Shown: positions 17,763 through 24,767 of the stretch, piece by piece | Layout: every line of letters begins with the position of its first letter | How positions within the stretch are numbered: the first letter of the stretch is position 1 | From: J054 sp965223095 | GTDB taxonomy: Bacteria > Pseudomonadota > Gammaproteobacteria > Steroidobacterales > GCA-2729495 | NCBI GenBank assembly: GCA_965223095.1 | Contig: OZ244979.1 | Coordinates: forward strand, 3,286,001 to 3,350,000 | Length of the DNA stretch: 64,000 bases | Direction: 5' to 3' | The notes under the pieces: generated by a model | Databases searched by the model: none | The model's input: the letters and a program-made list of their open reading frames with translations, nothing else | What the model was told of the DNA's origin: nothing | Made by a program: the position numbers and the translations under genes

Positions 17763-18662
17763 ATGAACAACAGTCAAGGCGCAGTGCACCAAAATCTTGC
17801 GGCGATCCCGGCGCGTGCCGGGATCGCACTCAAGCCGCAACACTATCAAGTCATACTCAAAGAAAATCCTAAGATCGGATTTTTTGAGGTTCACGCGGAA
17901 AACTACATGGGGGCCGGAGGCCCGCCCCACCGCTACTTAAGTGCGATTCGCGAGCGATACCCGCTATCGGTCCATGGCGTGGGCTTGTCTTTAGGTGGTG
18001 AAGGGCCCATCGACAAACATCATTTAGCGCGTTTGTGCCGGGTCGTTGATCGCTACCAACCGCAATTAGTATCAGAGCACGTGGCCTGGTCTGGCCATGA
18101 TGGCAAGTTCTTGAATGACTTACTTCCCATCGCTTATACGCAAAGTTCGCTAGACCAGCTAGTCGACCACCTAGATCAAGTACAAAACGCACTAGGACGA
18201 CATATATTGCTCGAGAATCCGGCGACCTATCTCCGTTTTCGGCATAACGAAATGGAAGAAACGGAATTTCTCGCCAGCGCGGCACGCCGCAGCGGCTGTT
18301 CGCTGTTGTTAGACATTAACAATGTTTATGTATCCGCCGTTAATCACGCTTACTCCGCCGAAACGTACCTTAGCGAGTTTCCAATCAACCAGGTTGCACA
18401 AATTCATATAGCCGGGCATGCGACAGAACTCGATTCTGAAAACCAGCCCCTGCTAATCGACAGCCATGACCATGAAGTTGCCAGCGAAGTTTGGCGCTTG
18501 TACGAGCGGTGTCTGGCGCGGACGGGGCCGCTGCCCACTTTATTGGAACGCGATGGCAACATCCCCGCGTGGCCGATACTATTCGCCGAGGCGCAAATCG
18601 CCGAGGGTCTGCTAAACCGCTGCACCGAGCATCAGGATTATGCGCATGTCAGCAACGCTTAG
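17763..18662 (+). CDS. bufB: DUF692 multinuclear non-haem iron oxidase (MNIO) of the bufferin cluster
   Basis: About 299 residues forming the TIM-barrel DUF692 enzyme that modifies cysteines in the bufferin precursor. Family motifs seen in order: 'GIALKPQHY', 'EVHAENYM', 'HGVGLSLG', 'SEHVAWSG', 'LLENPATYL', 'LLLDINNVYVSA', 'IHIAGH', 'DSHDHEV' and 'LLERDGNIP', which carry the His, Asp and Glu ligands of the iron cluster. The start is uncertain: ATG at 17763, GTG at 17760 and TTG at 17739 are in frame and none has a strong ribosome site, so translation may be coupled to bufA1. The 3' end overlaps bufC. Confidence 0.9.
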   Translation: MNNSQGAVHQNLAAIPARAGIALKPQHYQVILKENPKIGFFEVHAENYMGAGGPPHRYLSAIRERYPLSVHGVGLSLGGEGPIDKHHLARLCRVVDRYQPQLVSEHVAWSGHDGKFLNDLLPIAYTQSSLDQLVDHLDQVQNALGRHILLENPATYLRFRHNEMEETEFLASAARRSGCSLLLDINNVYVSAVNHAYSAETYLSEFPINQVAQIHIAGHATELDSENQPLLIDSHDHEVASEVWRLYERCLARTGPLPTLLERDGNIPAWPILFAEAQIAEGLLNRCTEHQDYAHVSNA

Positions 18663-19413
18663 TTCGCAAGCTCACTTCACCAAGGCACTGTTGGACCAGC
18701 AGGCCGCCGTGCCACCGGAGCTGGTTCCTGCACATCGTTTCTCGGTATACAGAAACAATGTGCACACGGGCCTTAGAAAGGCCTTGGCAGAAACTTACCC
18801 CGTCGTAAAGCGCTTGGTGGGTGCGAAGTTTTTTGATGCCCTGGCGGAAGAATTCATCGCCAGGGCGCTGCCGACATCACCCGTGCTGACAGAATATGGG
18901 GAAGCATTTGCCTTACTTGTTGACGAATTCTGCGCTAGCCACGCCAAGGTTCCCTACCTCGCTGACGTGGCGAGATTGGAGTGGGCCCACCAGCGCGCCT
19001 ATCACGCCGCCGAGGCAGAGGCCATCGACCCGCAAGCCTTGACCAACATACCCCAGGCCGAAATAGCTATGACCGTGTTTCAGCTACATCCCACGCTTCG
19101 CTTGCTGAAATCACCCTGGCCAATTCACGAGATCTGGAACGCCAATCGCGCCCATGAGCTAGTGCAGCCCATCGCGTTGACGCGCCGCGAACAAGGCTTG
19201 ATGCTATTGAGAGCCCAAGCACAAGTTAATATTCATCGCTTGTTACCGGGCGGGTTTGAATTCGTCCTCGCTCTACAACATGGCGAAACTTTAGGCACAG
19301 CCTGTGAACTCGCACGCAGCGCAGCAGTAGCATTCGATCTCGCCGGCAATCTGCAAGCGGCGCTTGAACACGGTGCCATCTGCGGATATCACAGCGGCAC
19401 AAATCCCCCTTAG
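18646..19413 (+). CDS. bufC: DUF2063 partner protein of the bufferin cluster
   Basis: A 255-residue DUF2063 protein, the usual partner of DUF692 enzymes that presents the precursor peptide to the enzyme. The N-terminal domain shows 'RFSVYRNNVHTGLRKALAETYPVVKRLVG', split here as the pattern Tyr-Arg-Asn-Asn followed by the 'AETYPVVKRL' helix; 'YLADVARLEWAHQRAYHA' is also typical. AGGA at 18634-18637 favours the ATG at 18646 over that at 18640. The gene overlaps the end of bufB by 17 bases, which implies translational coupling. It was often annotated as a putative DNA-binding domain protein in older databases. Confidence 0.88.
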   Translation: MSATLSSQAHFTKALLDQQAAVPPELVPAHRFSVYRNNVHTGLRKALAETYPVVKRLVGAKFFDALAEEFIARALPTSPVLTEYGEAFALLVDEFCASHAKVPYLADVARLEWAHQRAYHAAEAEAIDPQALTNIPQAEIAMTVFQLHPTLRLLKSPWPIHEIWNANRAHELVQPIALTRREQGLMLLRAQAQVNIHRLLPGGFEFVLALQHGETLGTACELARSAAVAFDLAGNLQAALEHGAICGYHSGTNPP

Positions 19414-19423
19414 GAGAAAGCTT

Positions 19424-19903
19424 ATGGGCGCAGAGAATATATCTGGCAACCCGCTAGTACGTTTTGTTGCCGGATTTAACAGGCTGTTATCCAAGATCCC
19501 GGAATCGATTCCATTGTTGGTGCTGCGCTTGACCGCTGCGCTGCCGTTCTGGAACTCCGGCTTAACCAAGTGGGATGGCTTTTTGCAGATTTCACCCGCC
19601 ACCCACTACCTATTTAGCAATGAATTCAAGCTGCACATACTGGGTGCGGAAATCCCCTACCCCTTTCCGGAAGCCTTAGCCTTCCTGTCGGGCGTGGGAG
19701 AAATTGCGCTGCCAATCTTACTGGTGCTGGGTCTGGGCACGCGTTTCGCGGCGCTCGGCTTGCTCATCATGACCGCGGTGATTCAATTGACCATCCCCGA
19801 TGGCTGGATGAACTTTCATTTACCTTGGGCCGCGATGTTATTGCCGCTCTTGATCTATGGCGCGGGCAAGCTTTCGCTGGATCACCTGCTGTTTAAAGAT
19901 TAG
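19424..19903 (+). CDS. DoxX-family membrane protein of the bufferin cluster
   Basis: A 159-residue protein with four hydrophobic segments and the DoxX pattern 'LRLTAALPFWNSGLTKWDGF', 'EALAFLSGVGEIALPILLVLG' and 'AVIQLTIPDGW'. DoxX proteins commonly close bufferin clusters (BufD) and may supply or exchange electrons or quinones in the inner membrane. The start at 19424 has an AGGAG site 8 bases upstream and lies 10 bases after the bufC stop, so it belongs to the same operon. Confidence 0.88.
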   Translation: MGAENISGNPLVRFVAGFNRLLSKIPESIPLLVLRLTAALPFWNSGLTKWDGFLQISPATHYLFSNEFKLHILGAEIPYPFPEALAFLSGVGEIALPILLVLGLGTRFAALGLLIMTAVIQLTIPDGWMNFHLPWAAMLLPLLIYGAGKLSLDHLLFKD

Positions 19904-20188
19904 ACAAATTCTACCCCGCTGACCGACAGCTAGGCCGACGAGGAATTTTTCAGCGGCCGCGCTTGGCAAACCGCGACAGGCGCCGGCAGAACAATCGATA
20001 GGCTAAGGGGCAGTTGGAACCGTCGGCCTAAAATGTCGAAGCATGCGAAAACAGTGCGATCGCAGCCTCGCGGCCAGGGTCGGAAGCTGCCGCGGTCAGC
20101 TGGGCTAACAGAAAATTAATCAGGCGCAGAAACCCATCATTAACTCGAGCCGCGGTTCTAATATTTAGCGACTAAGTTTCCACCAAGA

Positions 20189-22024
20189 CTACGCTTCAAC
20201 TACCAATGTCGCATCAACCTCATCCTGTTGCATTTCAAACATGCGCGCATACCAGCCGCCGCGCGACATCAGCTCTTCGTGACTACCGCGCTCGGCAATT
20301 TTCCCCTCAATCATCACCAAGATTTCATCGCTATCTACAATGGTGGATAAACGGTGCGCAATGGTCAGCGTTGTGCGGCCTTCGCAGAGCCGTTTCAGGG
20401 CCGCCATGACGCCGCGTTCGGTTTCGATATCCAGGCTCGATGTGGCTTCATCCAGCAAAACGATGGGCGCATCCTTGAGCACGGCACGAGCGATGGCGAC
20501 CCGCTGGCGTTGTCCACCGGAGATCTTGCTGCCTCGCTCACCGGCCTGAGTGTCGTAACCATCCGGCGTCGTCGCCAACCACTCGGCAAGACCCGCCTCT
20601 TCCGCCGCCGCTTGAATTTCGGCATCGGTCGCATCGTGACGGCCCATCCGAATATTTTCTCTAATCGTATCGTTGAATATGAAGCTACGTTGAGAAACCA
20701 CGGCAAAATACCGCTGCAAATCCGCCAACGGGAAATCCGTCAGCAGACTGGTGCCCAAGCGAATTGTCCCGGATTGTGGGTCCCACTGGCGCAGTAACAA
20801 ATTGACAATAGTAGATTTGCCGGTGCCGCTAGGGCCCACCAAGGCCACATGCCTACCCGGTGCGATATCCAGTGACAGCTCGTCGAATACCTTGCTGTCG
20901 CGGCTCCAATCTCGATCATCCGCATCATATTCAAAGCTTACTTTGTCAAAATGAATGGCTGGCGTCACGTCATCAATGACGCTAAGGGTCGCCGCGTCAG
21001 AAACGGCAGGCGCCTGATCCATCATGGAAAATAGTCGTCGGGCCGCAATGATCGAAACGCGGAAGTCAGTGTAGTTGTTCGCCAAGCCCACGGACAGATA
21101 GAAGCCGACCACCGACACCGCAATTATTGCTGGTAGCTGCACCAGCGGATCAATCTCGCCGGCGAGGACCAGCTCAATACCCCACCAGGCGGAAGCCAGA
21201 ATTCCAACGGTGATAAAGATCTCCGCGAGTGCGCGCTGCCAGGCGTCAGCCCCGTAAAGCTTTTCCTGACCTTCTTGCATAGAGGCGCCAATCTCAAATA
21301 ATTTTTTCGCGCGCTGCTTCTCGTAGCCAAAAGCAACGGTATCGCGAACACCCTGAATGCTGTCTGACACGAAGGCGTTCACCCAACCTAGCTGTTCGCG
21401 ATACTTCACGCCATCTCCACCCAAGCGAGAAACCAACCACGGCAGCAACAGCGTATTGGCTAGGTAAAAGGGGGCTAGCACGTAGACAAAAGACGGATGC
21501 ACCGTCCAACACCAGGCCAATATAATCAGTGGGACAAAAATCGCCGCGATGGCCGGCGCGATGGTGTGCGCATAGAACGGTTCAATACGCTCGCAATCCG
21601 TCATGACCCGGCTCACGGCATCGCCGGATTGCAGTTTCGCGGTTTTGGCCGGCGCCAACGGCAGCATGGAATAGTAAAACTTGTCGCGAAAAGCAGCCAA
21701 AATGCGAAAGGCCACGTAGTGACCCGTGTAGTTCTCCATATACGACATCAAACCAACCAGGGATCCGGCGATGGCGATCCACTTCACTTGCGTCCAGATG
21801 ATGTCCCAATTGACCACACCAGGTTCGGCATTATTGATGTAAATACCCACACTGGCCGCGGCAATCCCCAATACGGCTGCTTGCCCGCAGAATTTCAAGA
21901 CACGAGCCACCAATGAGGTAATCATGATGCCGTTAAACGGCGTCATGTAAGTCAACAAGCGTCGAATTATTTGGTAATTGCTGATCTTCGGCATCGGGCC
22001 GGCGGCCGTGTCTACTGCATTCAT
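20189..22024 (-). CDS. CydDC-like ABC exporter, second subunit
   Basis: A 611-residue half-transporter: six membrane segments in residues about 30-310, then an ATPase with Walker A 'GPSGTGKST', signature 'SGGQRQRVAIARAV' and Walker B 'IVLLDEATSSLD'. The membrane part ('GDAVSRVMTDCERIEPFYAHTIAP') resembles CydC/CydD-type thiol exporters. It starts 22 bases after the stop of the other half and so forms a heterodimer with it. The pair is led by a MerR-type promoter shared with the neighbouring metal ATPase, which suggests export of a metal-thiol complex or a thiol during metal stress. CydDC identity itself is not proven. Confidence 0.8.
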   Translation of the reverse strand: MNAVDTAAGPMPKISNYQIIRRLLTYMTPFNGIMITSLVARVLKFCGQAAVLGIAAASVGIYINNAEPGVVNWDIIWTQVKWIAIAGSLVGLMSYMENYTGHYVAFRILAAFRDKFYYSMLPLAPAKTAKLQSGDAVSRVMTDCERIEPFYAHTIAPAIAAIFVPLIILAWCWTVHPSFVYVLAPFYLANTLLLPWLVSRLGGDGVKYREQLGWVNAFVSDSIQGVRDTVAFGYEKQRAKKLFEIGASMQEGQEKLYGADAWQRALAEIFITVGILASAWWGIELVLAGEIDPLVQLPAIIAVSVVGFYLSVGLANNYTDFRVSIIAARRLFSMMDQAPAVSDAATLSVIDDVTPAIHFDKVSFEYDADDRDWSRDSKVFDELSLDIAPGRHVALVGPSGTGKSTIVNLLLRQWDPQSGTIRLGTSLLTDFPLADLQRYFAVVSQRSFIFNDTIRENIRMGRHDATDAEIQAAAEEAGLAEWLATTPDGYDTQAGERGSKISGGQRQRVAIARAVLKDAPIVLLDEATSSLDIETERGVMAALKRLCEGRTTLTIAHRLSTIVDSDEILVMIEGKIAERGSHEELMSRGGWYARMFEMQQDEVDATLVVEA

Positions 22025-22046
22025 AAGCCTACTCTCGCAATCAACG

Positions 22047-23801
22047 CTATACGGCGGCGGGCATCATGGCCGCTTGCTCAATTTCACGCTTGGTATTGAT
22101 CATGCCAGCGTAAACACCACCGCTGACCAACAGCTCTGCACGAGTGCCACTTTCGATCAAGGCCCCGTCTTCTAAGACAATTATTCGATCCGCGCGCTCA
22201 ATGGTGCTAAGACGGTGCGCAATTAGCAGCACGGTTTTGTTTGCACACAAACGCTCTAGAGCACGATTCAGCAAGGCCTCTGTCTCCACATCGATTTGTG
22301 AAGTGGGCTCATCCAGCACAACAATGGGCGCATCCTTCAGCAACGCACGGGCGATGGCCAGCCGCTGCGCCTGACCGCCGCTGAGTGCCATGCCTTGATC
22401 ACCCACCAAGGTATCCAAACCGGCGGGGCTAGCTTTCACGAAGTCTTCCAACTCGGCGGCCTTTAGCGCAGCCATAAGTTCTTCGTCGCTGGCGGTTTCT
22501 TTCGCCATACGCAAGTTATCGGCAATGGTCCCAAAAAATAGGAAAGGATCCTGTGGCACCAACGCGATCTGCTCGCGGATCCACTCGACCGATAGCTCTT
22601 CTGCGAGAATGCCGTCAAACAAAATCTGCCCCGATTGCGGATCCAAGGTTCGCAACATCAGGTTCGTGACCGTCGTTTTGCCCGAGCCGCTCTTACCGAT
22701 CAGGGCGACGGTTTCATTGGGCTTGAGCTTGATGCTCAAATTCTTAATGGCCGGCGCTTCGGTACCGGGATAGCTAAAGCTCACATCCCGAAATTCGATA
22801 CCAATGGCCTTACCGTCGCTGCGACCTTTTTGCTTGCCCAAGAGGTTTTTGACGGGCGCCTTCTCATCAAGAAACTCCACGACTTTGGCTGCAACTTCGC
22901 GGCCCAAGGCGCCGGCAAAGAAAAACTCGCCAATAAGTAACAAGGTGCGGCTGAATTCGAGGCTCAACAAAACAACGGCGACGACCTCGCCCGGACTCAT
23001 GAAGCCGCCGGTGTAACGATACAAAGACACCGCCATGGCCACAGCGGTCGAAAACAACGCAAAACCCAACTCGAGAAATACGAACTGCGATTGAGCGACC
23101 AGCAGCAGGCGCATGGTGAGCTTGCGCTGCACTTCGTTATCGTCCTCCATTTGTTTGCCACGACGAATGTCCTGATTAAACATTTTCAGGGTCGACATCC
23201 CCTGAATAGAATCTAAGTACTGCGCACTATTACGATTCTTCACATCTTCGTTTTGCGCGCTGATACGGCGAAAACCCCGTGCGGAAGAGCCGACGAAAAG
23301 CGGCGTCAGGGGTACACCCGCGAGCATCCACAAGCCCACCACCCAATCGATCCAGAAAATGGCCGCGACGAGGAACAGTGGAATCGCGATAGCGACCCAA
23401 ATTTGCACGAAATAAACGCTGAAGTAGTAATCAAGGTACTCGACGCCTTCCGTCGCGGTGTTGGCAATTTCGCCGGTGCGGCGTTTACCCAATACGCCGG
23501 GGCCCAGAGCAACCACCTGCTTGTAGATCTGATCGCGGACATTCAGTTTGGCCGCGCTGGAAGCACGGAATTGACCGGTTCGAAACAACCAAGCCAATGC
23601 CGCTTTCGCCAAGACCAAAGCCGCCAAGATCCAAAACCATTGGCGGACCAGGTTGTTGCCGTCCACGGCCGCATCCACCGTCAGCCCCAAGACGTAGTAC
23701 AAGAGAATCGTGGTCGGCACCGTCGCCAGCCCGGCGATCAACCCGATCTTGACCCACTTCATGGTTTCAGGCGTGATTAGCCTGTCATCCACTCCCAGCA
23801 T
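22047..23801 (-). CDS. CydDC-like ABC exporter, first subunit
   Basis: A 584-residue half-transporter with six membrane segments then an ATPase: Walker A 'GKSGSGKTT', signature 'LSGGQAQRLAIARALL' and Walker B 'IVVLDEPTSQID'. The segments 'GEIANTATEGVEYLDYYFSVY' (split), 'WVVGLWMLAGVPLTPLFVG' and 'YLDSIQGMSTLKMFN' match the CydD pattern closely. CydDC exports cysteine and glutathione to the periplasm. The gene is first in a two-gene operon. Its promoter has a MerR-type 20-bp spacer at 23875-23906, giving a leader of about 65-70 bases. The start codon at 23801 has no strong ribosome site. Confidence 0.8.
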   Translation of the reverse strand: MLGVDDRLITPETMKWVKIGLIAGLATVPTTILLYYVLGLTVDAAVDGNNLVRQWFWILAALVLAKAALAWLFRTGQFRASSAAKLNVRDQIYKQVVALGPGVLGKRRTGEIANTATEGVEYLDYYFSVYFVQIWVAIAIPLFLVAAIFWIDWVVGLWMLAGVPLTPLFVGSSARGFRRISAQNEDVKNRNSAQYLDSIQGMSTLKMFNQDIRRGKQMEDDNEVQRKLTMRLLLVAQSQFVFLELGFALFSTAVAMAVSLYRYTGGFMSPGEVVAVVLLSLEFSRTLLLIGEFFFAGALGREVAAKVVEFLDEKAPVKNLLGKQKGRSDGKAIGIEFRDVSFSYPGTEAPAIKNLSIKLKPNETVALIGKSGSGKTTVTNLMLRTLDPQSGQILFDGILAEELSVEWIREQIALVPQDPFLFFGTIADNLRMAKETASDEELMAALKAAELEDFVKASPAGLDTLVGDQGMALSGGQAQRLAIARALLKDAPIVVLDEPTSQIDVETEALLNRALERLCANKTVLLIAHRLSTIERADRIIVLEDGALIESGTRAELLVSGGVYAGMINTKREIEQAAMMPAAV

Positions 23802-23874
23802 GGCAATGCACCGACCTTTTTATTAATCAATAAGTTATGCGGCCCAGGCTTACCCGAACCCGGAAATTCAGGGT

Positions 23875-23906
23875 ATCCTAGAGCCTAAAGTAAGGTTTAA
23901 GGTCAA
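23875..23906 (-). promoter_or_regulatory. MerR-type operator/promoter for the ABC exporter
   Basis: On the minus strand, TTGACC (23906-23901) and TAGGAT (23880-23875) are separated by 20 bp, the over-long spacer expected for a MerR-activated promoter. The spacer begins TTAAACCTTACTTTAGG and forms an imperfect dyad. It is nearly the same as the element before the P-type ATPase gene (24693-24724): the first 12 bases are identical and most of the rest matches. The divergent merR gene starts 13 bases beyond the -35. Confidence 0.8.
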
Positions 23907-23919
23907 CCCCCACGCCACT

Positions 23920-24696
23920 ATGCCGCAGAAATCACCCGAGCAAACCCTCACCATCGGCGAACTGGCCCAGCGCGGCAACGTCGCGACATCCTTGCTGCGC
24001 TACTACGAGAAGGAAAACCTTCTGCAACCCGCGGGCCGCAGTGCGGCGGGTTATCGTCTCTACGCACCTGATGCGGAACGCCGGCTGCGGTTTATTCGTA
24101 GCGCACAACGCTATGGTTTCTCGCTCAATGATATTCGATTGATTCTGGGCGCCACGCGAGCCAGCGATGACGCCGGCGCGAATATCCGCGCCATTGCCGA
24201 ACAACGCTTCATGGAACTCGAGCAGCGGGTGACCGAAATGCTCGTGCTGCGCCATGAACTAGAGTTATTTCTTGATGATGTAGCGCTGCATCTTGATGAG
24301 TCCGTGGGAGCATCAGCCGGTGAACAGTATCGAGAACTCCTAGAACAGGCCTGTGGCCACAACCATGGCCAAACCAAGACCTCATCCTTGCAAAAACTGA
24401 CCCAGCGGTTGGGCTGCAACCTAGCCTCGGCCGAGTGGGCCACGCTATTCAAAGACTTGCGCGGCCGGCATTTGCACATATGGCGGGACGAAGACGGCTA
24501 CTCGATTCTGTTTACCGAGCCTAATCCGTCGCTGGAAAATGCCTTAACCCGCCTCGCGGCCTCTGAATCCAACTGCGATGCACATCTGGAACCTGAGATT
24601 TCCAGCGCGGACAGCGGCCTGCTTTTTCGTGCTCGCGGCGCGAATGCCTTCTTGTTCGCACAGCTATTTCTCGCCCTGGAAGCCGCCGAGGCTTGA
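23920..24696 (+). CDS. MerR-family metal-responsive regulator with an extra C-terminal domain
   Basis: A 258-residue regulator. The N-terminal winged-helix domain is clear: 'LTIGELAQRGNVATSLLRYYEKENLL', 'RSAAGYRLYAPDAERRLRFI' and 'GFSLNDIRLIL', followed by a coiled-coil dimerisation helix to about residue 135. Metal-sensing MerR proteins usually end near residue 140; this one goes on for about 115 residues with Cys-Gly-His-Asn-His at the junction and further cysteines ('RLGCNLAS', 'SNCDAH'). The Cys normally at the start of the dimer helix in ZntR/CueR is not visible. It sits between two promoters with matching operators and presumably controls both the exporter and the ATPase. The operator to the right overlaps its own stop codon. 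Confidence 0.85.
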   Translation: MPQKSPEQTLTIGELAQRGNVATSLLRYYEKENLLQPAGRSAAGYRLYAPDAERRLRFIRSAQRYGFSLNDIRLILGATRASDDAGANIRAIAEQRFMELEQRVTEMLVLRHELELFLDDVALHLDESVGASAGEQYRELLEQACGHNHGQTKTSSLQKLTQRLGCNLASAEWATLFKDLRGRHLHIWRDEDGYSILFTEPNPSLENALTRLAASESNCDAHLEPEISSADSGLLFRARGANAFLFAQLFLALEAAEA

Positions 24697-24724
24697 CCTT
24701 AAACCCTACTTTAAGGTGCATGCT
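24693..24724 (+). promoter_or_regulatory. MerR-type operator/promoter for the P-type ATPase
   Basis: TTGACC at 24693-24698 and a weak CATGCT -10 at 24719-24724 are separated by 20 bp. The spacer contains a perfect 8-bp inverted repeat, ACCTTAAA at 24696-24703 and TTTAAGGT at 24710-24717. This is the classic MerR/ZntR/CadR layout, in which the activator untwists an over-long spacer. The -35 overlaps the TGA stop of the regulator gene. The ATPase start codon is about 44 bases downstream. Confidence 0.82.
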
Positions 24725-24767
24725 TTACCCTGAGCCTCGCGATCATCGCGGGCGAGGAATGTCAGTC

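Noticed and set aside
20189..23801. Assigning the ABC pair as lipid A exporters (MsbA)
   Set aside because: MsbA is a homodimer from one gene; here two different halves form a pair and the membrane parts match the CydD/CydC pattern better.
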